64,000 bases of DNA from Bog-756 sp963778165 (GCA_963778165.1 CAVZTE010000005.1:558001-622000), one strand, 5' to 3'; positions 24,422 through 33,939 are shown, numbered from the stretch's first letter. The notes: generated by a model not told the origin, from the letters alone. Program-made: numbers and translations.

Positions 24422-26580
24422 CCCTGTGGCAACGGGTGGTCCAGGCCAACAAGCCCGGGCCGCCCGAGCACTCGGTGGCCTTCCGGGTGGCGTCGTCGGC
24501 CACCGTGGTGGTGGGCGTGGCGGCCTGTTGGAGCCAGGGTGAGCTGAGACCGGCGGTGGCGGTGTTCGCCGTGGTGGCCACGGTGATCGGGAACATCCTC
24601 TCGTACCGGCACCGGCAGCGACCGTGGCCCCAGGTCAAGCCCATCCTGGCCCTCTGTGCCATCGGCGGCTTCGTGTGGTTCATCGTCACCGTCAGCGCCC
24701 ACGCCACCCCGGGCGACATCTCGACGGTGGAGGGGCCCCTGGCCGTCCTGTTTGCCTGGGTGCTGTCCACCCACGCCTTCGACGTCCCGGCCCGGAGGGA
24801 TGTGGCCTACTCGCTGGCAGGATCGGCTGCCCTGATGGCGGTGGCCGCGGCCCAGACGGTCGACCTGGCCCTCGGGGTCTACGTGGTGGCCTGGGTGGCC
24901 TTCGGGGTCTGGGGGCTGGTGGCCATGTGGCAGTCCATGTCCGGCACCCGGGGGGTCCCGTGGCTGTCGCTGGGGATCGCCGGGGTGGCGGTGGTGGTGC
25001 TGGCCGCGGCCATCGTGGTGGTACTGCCGGCCCCCACCGTGTCCACCTCGCTGATCTTCCCCTCATCGGGGGAGAACTCGCAGCCGGTCAACAGCCCGAC
25101 CAACCTCACCGACGGCTCGGCCTCGTTGCCGGCCCATGCCGCCACTCCCCGGGGGCGGATCGGGGTCGGGGGCTACCTGGGCTTCGCCAAGTCCCTCGAC
25201 ACCGGGGTGCGGGCCACCCTGGGGAACCAGGTGGTCATGCGGGTGCGGGCCAACGTGCCCAGCTACTGGGTGGGACAGACCTATGACACCTGGAACGGCC
25301 AGAGTTGGTCGGAGTCCCAGCCGGCCTCGGGGCCCCGGGTTCAGAAGCTGGAGAGCGGGTCGCCCTTCTACGTCCCGTTGAGCCTGGACCAACAGGCCTT
25401 CCACTCGGCCGGCACCCCCGACGTCCAGACCTTCTACGTGGCCCAGTCAGGACCGAACCTGGTGTTCCACGCCGACAACGTCGAGCGGGTGTACATCCAG
25501 TCACGCTCCCTGTTCCTGACCGGGGACGGCACCATCGTGTCGTCCTCCTCCATGGGGTCCGGAACCATCTACACCGTGGTGTCGACGGTCAACACGGCCA
25601 CGCCGGCGCAGTTGGAGGCGGCCACCGTTCCGACTTCCAACCAGCTACCCGGCCCCACGCTCTCCGATCCGCAGCTGGCCCGCTACCACCAACTCCCCCG
25701 CTCCTACCCGCGGGTGGCCGCCCTGGCCCACCAGATCACCAAGGGCATCGGTCATCCCCATGACGCCAACCCCTACACCTACGCCAAGGTGGAGGCCATC
25801 GAGGCCTGGATGGCCACCCACGTGAAGTACACCACCGACATCCCTCCGCTGGCCCCAGGGGCCGACGCCGTGAACAGCTTCCTGTTCGGCAGCCGGCAGG
25901 GGTACTGCGAGCAGATCTCGACCGCCACCGTGGTCATGCTGCGGAGCCTGGGCATCCCGGCCCGGGAGACGGTGGGGTACGTGCCGGGCTCCTACGACCC
26001 CATCACCGACCTCTACGACGTAGAGGCCAAGGACGCCCACGCCTGGGTGCAGGTGTGGTTCCCGGGCTACGGGTGGCAGAACTTCGATCCCACCGCCGAC
26101 GTCCCACTGGCCAATCCGTCGCCGGGCTCGGTGCTGGCCGCCATCGCCGGCCGCACCCTGGCCCGGCTCCCTTGGATCCCCATCGGCTTGGCCGTGGCGG
26201 TGGCGGGGACGGCCTACGAGATCCGTCGGCGGCGGCTGCGGCGCCCGCCCACCTGGGCCCATCAGATCGCCGCCGACCTGGAGCGTGGTGGGTCCCGGAC
26301 CGGTCGCCCCCGGGGGGTGGGCGAGACCCTCTCGGCTTACGGCCAGCGCCTGGGCGCCGACGACCCGCAGTATGCGGTGGGGCTGACGGCCACCACCGAG
26401 CTGGTCGAGCGGTACTCCTACGGAGGGGTGGAGCCGTCGGCCCAACAGATCGCCTCGGCGCTGGCCTTCACCCGGACCTACCGGTCGCAGCGGCGCAGAC
26501 CGGCACCGTCCCCGGGTCAGCCCCGCGATACCGCCAAGGCCTCGTCGAACGAGGCCCCGGTAGCCAGCAGGGCCCGGTAG
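24418..26580 (+). CDS. Transglutaminase-like membrane protein (TgpA type)
   Basis: Protein of 720 aa with a membrane part of about six helices in residues 25-210, a large extracytoplasmic part and a C-terminal helix near 575-595 with a cytoplasmic DUF4129-like tail. The transglutaminase triad is visible: Cys in RQGYCEQISTATVVMLRSLG, His in AKDAHAWVQVWFPGYGW and Asp in NFDPTADVPLA. It is the third gene of the MoxR-DUF58-TgpA operon, starting with a GTG in the DUF58 stop. Its last 64 nt overlap the convergent flavoprotein gene. The tail after residue 690 is Ser/Pro/Arg-rich, so a shorter functional end is possible. Confidence 0.93.
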   Translation: MTLWQRVVQANKPGPPEHSVAFRVASSATVVVGVAACWSQGELRPAVAVFAVVATVIGNILSYRHRQRPWPQVKPILALCAIGGFVWFIVTVSAHATPGDISTVEGPLAVLFAWVLSTHAFDVPARRDVAYSLAGSAALMAVAAAQTVDLALGVYVVAWVAFGVWGLVAMWQSMSGTRGVPWLSLGIAGVAVVVLAAAIVVVLPAPTVSTSLIFPSSGENSQPVNSPTNLTDGSASLPAHAATPRGRIGVGGYLGFAKSLDTGVRATLGNQVVMRVRANVPSYWVGQTYDTWNGQSWSESQPASGPRVQKLESGSPFYVPLSLDQQAFHSAGTPDVQTFYVAQSGPNLVFHADNVERVYIQSRSLFLTGDGTIVSSSSMGSGTIYTVVSTVNTATPAQLEAATVPTSNQLPGPTLSDPQLARYHQLPRSYPRVAALAHQITKGIGHPHDANPYTYAKVEAIEAWMATHVKYTTDIPPLAPGADAVNSFLFGSRQGYCEQISTATVVMLRSLGIPARETVGYVPGSYDPITDLYDVEAKDAHAWVQVWFPGYGWQNFDPTADVPLANPSPGSVLAAIAGRTLARLPWIPIGLAVAVAGTAYEIRRRRLRRPPTWAHQIAADLERGGSRTGRPRGVGETLSAYGQRLGADDPQYAVGLTATTELVERYSYGGVEPSAQQIASALAFTRTYRSQRRRPAPSPGQPRDTAKASSNEAPVASRAR

Positions 26581-27752
26581 GCCATGAGCTGACGGGGCCG
26601 GCTGAAGGCCAGGGCGGCCTGGAGCCGGTCGCCCCGGCGGTACAGGGCCACCAACTTGCCCTCGTCAGCCGAGCCCTCGACCACCACCACTTCGTCGTCG
26701 GGACCGGGCAGCCCCACCACCTGGATCTTGGTCTGGTACTGATCGGACCAGAAGAACGGGACGGGGTCGTACTCCACGGCGGCCGCCGTCCCGGCCAGGA
26801 GGTTGCGGGCCGCGGCGGCCCCGCCCTCGGCGGCGTTGGTCCAGTGCTCGACCCGGAGGGACTCACCGGTGCCGGCCCGGGTCCAGCGGGCCACGTCACC
26901 GGCCGCCACCACATGGTCGGCGGCGAACAGCGTGCTCGAACAGACCACCCCGTTCTGGAGGTGTAGGCCCGAGCCCTCGAGCCACTCGGTGGCGGGGACC
27001 ACGCCGATGCCCACCACCACGACATCGGCCGGAAGGTCGGTCCCGTCGACCAGATGGACCACCAGAGGTCCCGGCCCGTCCGCATCGGAGGACACCCCGG
27101 CCACACCCACTCCGGTGCGGAGGGTGACTCCGTGGTCCCGATGGAGCTGGGCACAGGCCTCACCCATCTGTCGGCCCAGCACCGCCAGCAACGGGGTGGG
27201 CAGGGCTTCGACCACCGTCACCCGGGCCCCCAGCCCCCGACAGGTGGCGGCGACCTCGGAGCCGATGAACCCGGCGCCGATCACCACCACCCGGGGCTCG
27301 GGCCCGGCCGAGTCGAGGTCGGCCCGGATGGCCAGGCAGTCGTCCAGGGTGCGCAGCGTGTGCACCCGCGGGGTGGCCTCGGTGCCGGGCAGCGGACGGG
27401 CCCAGGCCCCGGTGGTCAGGATCAGCCCGTCGTAGTCCAGCTGTCGGCCGTCGTCGAGGAGCAGGGTGCGGGCTTCGGTGTCGAGGGAGACCGCCCGCAG
27501 GCCCAGCCGCAGCTCCAGGCCCAGGCTGTCGAGCTTGTCGGGAGCATGGTGGCGGATGCGCTCCACGTCCCAGGTCCCGGCCAGTACCTGTTTGGACAGC
27601 GGGGGGCGGTCGTAGGGGGCGTGGAGCTCGTCGCCCACGATGATCACCCGACCGGTGTGGCCCTCGTGGCGGATCTCCTCGGCGGCCCGGAGGCCGGCCA
27701 ACGAGGCCCCGACCACGACGATGGTCGAATCGGTGTCCTGGGGGTCGCTCAT
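26517..27752 (-). CDS. FAD-dependent ferredoxin/rubredoxin reductase-like protein
   Basis: Flavoprotein of 411 aa of the ferredoxin-NAD(P) reductase family that feeds P450s and dioxygenases. The FAD motif VVVGASLAGLRAAEEIR is at residues 12-28, then APYDRPPLSKQVLAG, LTTGAWARPLPG, the NAD(P) motif VVVIGAGFIGSEVAATCRGL, GVVPATEWLEGSGL and the second FAD motif DVVAAGDVARW. No ferredoxin gene is adjacent. The ATG start is at 27752. Its 3' end overlaps the transglutaminase gene by 64 nt in antiparallel orientation. It could serve the P450 at the left edge, but that is speculative. Confidence 0.92.
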   Translation of the reverse strand: MSDPQDTDSTIVVVGASLAGLRAAEEIRHEGHTGRVIIVGDELHAPYDRPPLSKQVLAGTWDVERIRHHAPDKLDSLGLELRLGLRAVSLDTEARTLLLDDGRQLDYDGLILTTGAWARPLPGTEATPRVHTLRTLDDCLAIRADLDSAGPEPRVVVIGAGFIGSEVAATCRGLGARVTVVEALPTPLLAVLGRQMGEACAQLHRDHGVTLRTGVGVAGVSSDADGPGPLVVHLVDGTDLPADVVVVGIGVVPATEWLEGSGLHLQNGVVCSSTLFAADHVVAAGDVARWTRAGTGESLRVEHWTNAAEGGAAAARNLLAGTAAAVEYDPVPFFWSDQYQTKIQVVGLPGPDDEVVVVEGSADEGKLVALYRRGDRLQAALAFSRPRQLMAYRALLATGASFDEALAVSRG

Positions 27753-27798
27753 CGAGCGACATCGTAGGGGCGGCGGGGGTGCGGGCCGAAACTCGGGC

Positions 27799-28554
27799 TC
27801 AGTTGCCGAACATGGTCATCCACTGCTCGGGAGTGCGGAACTGGAAGACGTAGTTGTGCTCACGGGTGTAGCCCATGGTGGCTGAAGGGTCGGCCGAGTA
27901 GAGGTGCCCGGGGTACAGCACGGTGTCGTCGGGCACCCGGGCCAGGCGGGTGGTCAGGGACTCGTACATGGCCATGGGGTCACTGCCCGGGAAGTCGGTC
28001 CGCCCGCACCCCTCGAGGAACAAGGTGTCGCCGGCGATGAGGCGACCGTCGACCAGGAAGCACTGGCTCCCCGGGGTGTGGCCCGGGGTGTGGACCAGGG
28101 TCACCGGCACCTGGCCGACCTGGACCACGTCGCCACTGCGGTGGCTGACCAGCTCGTCGGGGCCGACCCCGGTGGAACGGGCCACCCAGGGCGCTTCGTC
28201 GGCCTGGACGTGGATGGGCACCGGGTTCACCTCGAGCAGGCGGGTGATGCCCTCGATGCCCCAGCCCATCATGTCGCCGCCGACGTGGTCGGGGTGGTAG
28301 TGGGTGGCCAGGGCCCCGACGCACCGCATCTCGTCCGCGGCCAGGATGCCCAGCAGCTCGTCGATGCCGTAGGCCGGGTCCACGATCACGGCCTCCCCGG
28401 TCTCCCGGTCGCCGACCAGGTAGATGAAGTTGACCATCTGGCGGGCCACCTGGTCGTGGGCGGCGAAGTCCCGGCCGGCCAGCAGTTGGCGGAAGTAGAG
28501 GCGATCAGCGCCGGGGGTCGGTGGGGTGTCGGTCGAGGTGTCGGTCACCGACAC
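27799..28554 (-). CDS. MBL-fold metallo-hydrolase, glyoxalase II/persulfide dioxygenase-like
   Basis: Metallo-beta-lactamase fold protein of 251 aa. The metal motif THYHPDH is at residues 84-90, followed by LVHTPGHTPGSQCFLVDGRL, IAGDTLFLEGCGRTDFPGSD and VLYPGHLYS. The CGRTDFPGSDPMAMYESL stretch is typical of ETHE1-like persulfide dioxygenases and related glyoxalase II enzymes. It uses a GTG start that lies inside an 8-1-8 inverted repeat. It precedes the ferredoxin-reductase-like gene by 46 nt on the same strand, so they may be cotranscribed. It diverges from the acyl-CoA ligase gene. Confidence 0.92.
   Translation of the reverse strand: MSVTDTSTDTPPTPGADRLYFRQLLAGRDFAAHDQVARQMVNFIYLVGDRETGEAVIVDPAYGIDELLGILAADEMRCVGALATHYHPDHVGGDMMGWGIEGITRLLEVNPVPIHVQADEAPWVARSTGVGPDELVSHRSGDVVQVGQVPVTLVHTPGHTPGSQCFLVDGRLIAGDTLFLEGCGRTDFPGSDPMAMYESLTTRLARVPDDTVLYPGHLYSADPSATMGYTREHNYVFQFRTPEQWMTMFGN
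28538..28554. promoter_or_regulatory. 8-1-8 inverted repeat over the start codon of the MBL hydrolase gene
   Basis: GTGTCGGT-C-ACCGACAC is a perfect palindrome apart from its central base. It includes the GTG start codon, and a second GTGTCGGT copy lies 12 nt away inside the gene. It could be an operator or an RNA hairpin that hides the start; coding constraint (a Ser-Val-Thr-Asp-Thr repeat) is the simpler alternative. Confidence 0.4.
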
Positions 28555-28794
28555 ACTCTACGGGCGGTGCCACGGAGCGATCCCGGCACAGCGTGGGGCG
28601 GACGGCCCACGGCCCGCGGCGGACGACCGCCGAGCCGGTGGCATCCAGACGGCCGGAGTAGCATCGATCAGCGCAGTCGGGGGTATCCGACGACACCGGC
28701 GACCGGCCGCCACGTCAACGGCGCCACCTCAGGGACAAGGTGTCCTCCGACCACCTCATCCGGACACACAGGGGCAACCAGCGTCGGGCCAGCC

Positions 28795-28810
28795 AGGAGG
28801 TAGCACCATC
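28795..28810 (+). promoter_or_regulatory. Strong Shine-Dalgarno followed by an ATC start codon
   Basis: AGGAGG (28795-28800) is followed after 7 nt by ATC (28808-28810), which is in frame with the ligase. No ATG, GTG or TTG in that frame lies near this site upstream; the next ATG is 81 nt downstream (28889) and has only a weak ribosome site. Confidence 0.6.
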
Positions 28811-30427
28811 ACCACCGAACGAGCAGACCAGACGACGGGCCCGGAATCGACCGACCCTTCGGCCTCCGGCTACCGGAACGCCTCGGCCATGTTGAGGACC
28901 TGGGCCAGCCAGACCCCGGACGCGCCCATGCTGACCGAGGGCGACACCACCCTCACCTGGTCCGAGGTCTACGCCCGGGCCAAACGGGTCAGCCGGGCCC
29001 TGGCCGAGGCGGGGGTGTCCCCCGGCGACCGGGTGGCCTTCCTGGACCGCAACAGCATCGAGTACTTCGAGGTGTTCTTCGGCTGCGCCCTGCTGGGGGC
29101 GGTGAGCGTGGCCATCAACTGGCGGTTGGCGCCGGCGGAGATGGCCGCCATCATCGAGGACTCCCACGCCAAGGTGGTGGTCTTCGGTTCCGACTATGCC
29201 GCGGCCATCAAGGAGGTGACGCCACTGGTGACCGGCGTCAGCCAGTGGGTGGCCCTCGACCAGTTCGCCCAGTGGCGGGACGCCGGGGACCCCGATCCGG
29301 CCGACCCCGGGTTCGAGCCGGGCCCCGACGACGTGGTCACCCAGCTCTACACCTCGGGGACCACCGGTCTGCCCAAGGGGGCCATGATCTCGGGACGGAA
29401 CATCTCGTGCATCCTGACCGAGGCCATCCAGGTCTTTCGGATCGGAGCCGACACCGTCTCGCTGGTGGCCATGCCCCTCTTCCACATCGGCGGGACCGGG
29501 TGGGCCCTGTGCGGCATGTCCCGGGGTGGGCACTCGGTGATCCTGCGGGACATGGACCCCGCCACGGCCCTGCGGCTCATCGAGGAGCACCGGGTCACCG
29601 AGACGTTCGTGGTTCCCGCCGTGCTCATGTTCCTCCTGGCCACACCGGAGCTGTCCGAAGCGGACGTGAGCTCACTCCGCACCGTCTTCTACGGGGCCTC
29701 CCCGATCAGCGAGGATGTGCTGGTCCGGTCGATGAAGGCGTTGAGTTGCGACTTCGCCCAGGTATACGGACTCACCGAGACCACCGGCGCCATCACCTCC
29801 CTCATGCCCGACGACCACGATCCGGACGGCCCCCGGGCCGATCTGCTGCGATCGGCCGGCCGGCCCTTCGACCACATCGAGCTCCGGATCGTCGACACCG
29901 CCACGGGGGCGGTGCTGCCCGTGGGCGAGGTCGGCGAGGTGTGGACCCGATCCGACCAGAACATGCTGGGCTACTGGAACAAGCCCGACGAGACGGCCCG
30001 GGCCATCTCCGAGGACGGTTGGTTCCGCACCGGCGACGCCGGGTGGATCGATGCCGAGGGGTACCTGTTCCTCCACGACCGGATCAAGGACATGATCGTC
30101 TCCGGTGGTGAGAACGTCTATCCGGCCGAGGTGGAGAACGCTCTGCTGGCCCACCCGGCGGTGGCCGACGCCGCGGTGATCGGCGTGCCCGACGATCGGT
30201 GGGGCGAGACGGTCAAGGCCATCGTGGTCAGGTCACCCGAGGCCGCTGCCGACGACGAGGGTCTGGCCCTGGACATCATCGCCGCCACCCGGTCGCGGTT
30301 GGCCCACTACAAGTGCCCGACCTCGGTCGACTTCATCGAGGTGCTGCCACGGAACCCGTCGGGCAAGGTCCTCAAGCGGGAGCTCCGTCAGCCGTACTGG
30401 CAGGACCGGGAGCGCAACATCCACTGA
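28808..30427 (+). CDS. Acyl-CoA synthetase (long/medium-chain), probable ATC start
   Basis: ANL-family ligase of 539 aa if read from the ATC at 28808, or 512 aa from the ATG at 28889. Motifs: QLYTSGTTGLPKGAMISGRN, FHIGGTGWALCGMSRGG, FAQVYGLTETTGAITSLMP, EDGWFRTGDAGWID, LHDRIKDMIVSGGENVYPAE and PRNPSGKVLKRELRQ. The ATC start is chosen because a perfect AGGAGG sits 7 nt upstream and the 27 extra residues (TTERADQTTGPESTD onward) lead into the usual N-terminal helix. It is a stand-alone ligase divergent from the MBL hydrolase; the fatty or aromatic acid substrate is unknown. Confidence 0.93.
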   Translation: MTTERADQTTGPESTDPSASGYRNASAMLRTWASQTPDAPMLTEGDTTLTWSEVYARAKRVSRALAEAGVSPGDRVAFLDRNSIEYFEVFFGCALLGAVSVAINWRLAPAEMAAIIEDSHAKVVVFGSDYAAAIKEVTPLVTGVSQWVALDQFAQWRDAGDPDPADPGFEPGPDDVVTQLYTSGTTGLPKGAMISGRNISCILTEAIQVFRIGADTVSLVAMPLFHIGGTGWALCGMSRGGHSVILRDMDPATALRLIEEHRVTETFVVPAVLMFLLATPELSEADVSSLRTVFYGASPISEDVLVRSMKALSCDFAQVYGLTETTGAITSLMPDDHDPDGPRADLLRSAGRPFDHIELRIVDTATGAVLPVGEVGEVWTRSDQNMLGYWNKPDETARAISEDGWFRTGDAGWIDAEGYLFLHDRIKDMIVSGGENVYPAEVENALLAHPAVADAAVIGVPDDRWGETVKAIVVRSPEAAADDEGLALDIIAATRSRLAHYKCPTSVDFIEVLPRNPSGKVLKRELRQPYWQDRERNIH

Positions 30428-30467
30428 GCGCCGCTCACGTGAACGGGCCGGATCAAAGCGCGCCGGG

Positions 30468-30827
30468 TCAGAAGAGCCCGGGGGCAGGGGGCCCGTCGCC
30501 ATTGTCTTCGAGGCCCCCGTCATCCTCGACGTCGATCTCCACCACCTCGACCACGGTTACCTCGTCCTGACCGATGGCCTCGAGCCGGGGCACCAGCTCC
30601 TCGACCTGCATGCGGGTGCGCCGAAGCCGCCGGTCCAGCTCGTCGACGATGTCGGTGGCCCGCTGCAACTGCTCGACCAACCGGTCGACATCGATGACTC
30701 CGGTCTCGAACTCCTCGATGATGGCATCGAGCTCCGCGCCGGCATCCGAGTAGCTCAGATCAGCGACATCGGCGCCCGCCCCTTCGGAAGCCTCATCCGG
30801 GCCGCCGTTTCCTCGTCTTGTGGCCAT
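30468..30827 (-). CDS. xseB: Exodeoxyribonuclease VII small subunit
   Basis: Protein of 119 aa with the conserved XseB core at about residues 26-85: LSYSDAGAELDAIIEEFETG, DVDRLVEQLQRATDIVDELD and RRLRRTRMQVEELVPRL. An N-terminal flexible part and an acidic C-terminal tail (DVEDDGGLEDNGDG) extend it beyond the usual 80 residues. It lies 28 nt after xseA on the same strand. XseB binds XseA in the nuclease that degrades single-stranded DNA from both ends. Confidence 0.9.
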   Translation of the reverse strand: MATRRGNGGPDEASEGAGADVADLSYSDAGAELDAIIEEFETGVIDVDRLVEQLQRATDIVDELDRRLRRTRMQVEELVPRLEAIGQDEVTVVEVVEIDVEDDGGLEDNGDGPPAPGLF

Positions 30828-30855
30828 TACGCCTTCCCTTCATCGTGCTGCCTGT

Positions 30856-32310
30856 TCACTGCGGGTCCTCAGCCGACGAGAGGTCCCTGCCCCCGCCGGT
30901 CGGACCGATCTGATCGACGGTGGACACCAGCTCCCCATCGGTGAGCCGGGTATGGATGGCGGAACCCGGCTCGACCTCCGCCACCGAGTGGATGACCCGT
31001 CCGGATGCATCCCGGGTCACCGAGTAGCCCCGCTCGAGCTGGCGCTGATAGTCGTAGGCGCCGAGCAGCCTCACCCACTGATTGACCCGCTGGTCCTCGG
31101 AGGCCAGCCGCCGTTCGGGGAGCGCCACCAGCCGGCGGGAGTTCCTGAGCAGCGACTCGCTCTCGGATTTCGTGGTCCGGCGAGCCGCACCGGCCAGGAA
31201 CTCGCCCCGGGAGGACAGCCGTTGGCCGTGGGTGTCGAGCTGAGCCCGGACGGCGCCGCGCAGGGTGCGGGCCCGGTGGCCCAGCCCGTCGGCGTGGCGA
31301 CCCAGCTGGGAGCGGGCCCCGATGGCCGTGGCCCGTTGACGGGCCGCCAGCAGCCGGTCGGCGCTGAGCAGCTGCTCGAGGGCCATCCGGTTGAGGTCGG
31401 TTCGGACCTGGGTGACCTGTCGCCAGTACTCGGTGGCCAGGCGGGCCAGCTCCTGACCGCACTCGGTGGGGGTGATGAAGGATCGATTGGCCACCTCGTC
31501 GGCGACCGACTGGTCCCCGGTGTGGCCGATGCCGGCCCAGATCGGGATGTCGCTGGTGGCGATGGCCCGCGCCACACGCTCCTGGTCGAAGGCGCCCAGG
31601 TCGGCCTTGGAACCACCGCCCCGCACGACCACGATGACGTCGAGCGGCTCAGCCTGAAGACTCGAGATGGCCTTGGCCACTTTGGAGGGAGCGGTCTTGC
31701 CCTGGACGGCGGTCGGGACCACCGTCACCTCGAAGGCCATGCCCGAATTGCGGAGGCCCCCCAGGAAGTCATTGAAGCCCTCGGTACCGGGGCTGGCCAC
31801 CAGACCCACCCGCAACATCAGGGCAGGTAGGGGCAGCCGCTTCTGGCGGTCGAAGAGGTTCTCGTCGACCAGGGCCTTGATGACCCGGGCCCGCTCGGCC
31901 GCCACCTTGCCGAGCAGAGCGTCGGTGTCGAGCTCGGAGAGGATGAAGTCGACGCTGCCGCGGGCCTTGTAGAACTGGACCTGGCCCCGGACCCGCACCA
32001 CCATGCCCGCTTCGAGGGTGATGCCCAGGCGGTCGAGCGTCGAGCGGACGATTCGCCACTGGGTGGACCAGCACTTCACGTTGAGCGTGGGGGCCGAAAT
32101 GTCCCGGGCGTTGGTGGGATCGACCAGGTCGATGAAGCAGTGGCCCTTGGGCAGGACCTTCATCGTCCGGATCTCCCCGGTGATCCACAGGTGCTCGGGA
32201 AACGCCGTCCGGATGGACCGGTCGACACGGCTGTAGAAGTCGGTGATGGACAGCGCGTCGGGGCCGCCGTGGTCGGCTATGAGGCGTGCGGCACGTGATT
32301 CGAGGGACAC
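30856..32310 (-). CDS. xseA: Exodeoxyribonuclease VII large subunit
   Basis: XseA of 484 aa. The N-terminal OB-fold has LWITGEIRTMKVLPKGHCFI and MVVRVRGQVQFYKARGSVDF. The catalytic part has RVGLVASPGTEGFNDFLGGL, VIVVVRGGGSKADLGAFDQE, ATSDIPIWAGIGHTGDQSVA and the Asp-rich VADEVANRSFITPTECG, followed by a long coiled-coil. The C-terminal LERGYSVTRDASGRVIHSV is typical. The start is taken as the GTG at 32310 (MSLESRAAR), though no Shine-Dalgarno is clear. It pairs with the adjacent xseB. Confidence 0.93.
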   Translation of the reverse strand: MSLESRAARLIADHGGPDALSITDFYSRVDRSIRTAFPEHLWITGEIRTMKVLPKGHCFIDLVDPTNARDISAPTLNVKCWSTQWRIVRSTLDRLGITLEAGMVVRVRGQVQFYKARGSVDFILSELDTDALLGKVAAERARVIKALVDENLFDRQKRLPLPALMLRVGLVASPGTEGFNDFLGGLRNSGMAFEVTVVPTAVQGKTAPSKVAKAISSLQAEPLDVIVVVRGGGSKADLGAFDQERVARAIATSDIPIWAGIGHTGDQSVADEVANRSFITPTECGQELARLATEYWRQVTQVRTDLNRMALEQLLSADRLLAARQRATAIGARSQLGRHADGLGHRARTLRGAVRAQLDTHGQRLSSRGEFLAGAARRTTKSESESLLRNSRRLVALPERRLASEDQRVNQWVRLLGAYDYQRQLERGYSVTRDASGRVIHSVAEVEPGSAIHTRLTDGELVSTVDQIGPTGGGRDLSSAEDPQ

Positions 32311-32407
32311 GGCGCCAGGATAGAGGCACGCTGTGACGGGACCTACCAACTGGCTGCGGCAAGGGGTTCGGCGACACGCACCAGAGCCATGTGCGACGAT
32401 GGTGGCG

Positions 32408-32804
<397 letters not shown>

Positions 32805-32816
32805 CAACCAACCCGG

Positions 32817-32846
32817 CTGACGCCCAGGGATGACGCTCGGCGTCAG
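32817..32846 (+). terminator. Hairpin downstream of rnpB
   Basis: CTGACGCC (32817-32824) pairs perfectly with GGCGTCAG (32839-32846), 13 nt after the RNase P RNA end. The T-run is poor (ATCCTTC), as is common in high-GC actinomycetes. Confidence 0.65.
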
Positions 32847-32913
32847 ATCCTTCAGGCCAGGGTGACCTCGCTCGGGCGCCAGGCCCTGTCCGGTCGAGGA
32901 AGCTGGGCCCGGC

Positions 32914-33747
32914 TCACGCGGAAGGCGGATAGAGCGGGGTCAGCGTGGCAAAACCGATCTCAAATGCCTCCAGGTCGTTCGAGTAGGACATCGAGGTCGA
33001 AGTGCAGTCGACGCTCGTCGTCTTGCTCGCATCTCCTGATGCTGCCAACACGGTGGTAACGGGGCCGCGCACCGACCCCCCGGCACACGTCGGGACATTG
33101 AGATTGGCCTGTAGCGGCTTGGAGCCGTAGGAGTGGGCAATCAGTTCAGCTCGGTGTTTGAGCACCCAACTCTTGACCAGTGGGACTGCCTCCGAAAAGT
33201 CCGGTGCCGAGCCATTGTCGACCCCCTGGCTCGCGGCCAACGCCGGCACTCCCAAGGAAATCGCCTCGCGAGCGGCCCCGACAGTGCCCGATTCCGCAGC
33301 CAAGGGGCCGATGTTCTGGCCGAAATTGATACCCGAAACCACAACGTCCGGTCTGAACGACAGTCCGTGGTCCTTCACGGCCCAGATCACCGCGTCAGCT
33401 GGGTATCCATGCACCGCAGTCGACGGATACCCGCTCGCCGTCGTGGCCTTCGAGGTCACCAGTGCCCCGGCACTTGGCGGGGTGGTCTTCCCGCCCGTCC
33501 CACTCTGATTCGTGAGAGGTGCCACGACAGTCACCTGCGTATTCGGCAGGGTTCGAAGGCCTTGAACCACGGCATTGATTCCCGGCGCATCCACGCCGTC
33601 ATCGTTGGTCACCATGATGGTCAGAGTCTGATGGCTGGTTGACGTGGTCGTGGTACTCCCTGACGACGATGTGGTGCCGCAGGCGGCAAGGACTGATCCA
33701 GCACCGAAAAGGAGGATCATTATTCCTCTGCTTGGTCTTGTGGGCAC
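32914..33747 (-). CDS. SurE-like phosphatase predicted to be an exported lipoprotein
   Basis: Protein of 277 aa. Residues 1-23 form a lipoprotein signal: Arg residues, then ILLFGAGSV and lipobox LAAC with Cys23. A Ser/Thr-rich linker (24-39) follows. The rest is SurE-like: IMVTNDDGVDAPGINAVVQG (metal-binding Asp49-Asp50), TVVAPLTNQSGTGG, DVVVSGINFGQNIG and SGTVGAAREAISLGVPALAA. SurE proteins are normally cytoplasmic nucleotidases, so export is unusual. I chose the GTG at 33747 because it supplies the basic n-region; an ATG at 33720 has a better ribosome site but loses it. It may dephosphorylate extracellular nucleotides. Confidence 0.88.
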   Translation of the reverse strand: MPTRPSRGIMILLFGAGSVLAACGTTSSSGSTTTTSTSHQTLTIMVTNDDGVDAPGINAVVQGLRTLPNTQVTVVAPLTNQSGTGGKTTPPSAGALVTSKATTASGYPSTAVHGYPADAVIWAVKDHGLSFRPDVVVSGINFGQNIGPLAAESGTVGAAREAISLGVPALAASQGVDNGSAPDFSEAVPLVKSWVLKHRAELIAHSYGSKPLQANLNVPTCAGGSVRGPVTTVLAASGDASKTTSVDCTSTSMSYSNDLEAFEIGFATLTPLYPPSA

Positions 33748-33939
33748 TGCGTCGACCTGCTCTCACGAGTGGGGAGTGCGTGTGGCCGTCATGTTGTCAC
33801 ACTGGCTCACACGGGTACGTGCATCTGCCACAGATGTACCGTCTCGAGCAGTGCCTCATTCCAATCGCGCTGCCGCTTTCGCCCCTCGATGTTGAGATGC
33901 CAGATCGTTCAAGTTCCCGGGCGGCACCAACACGGCACA

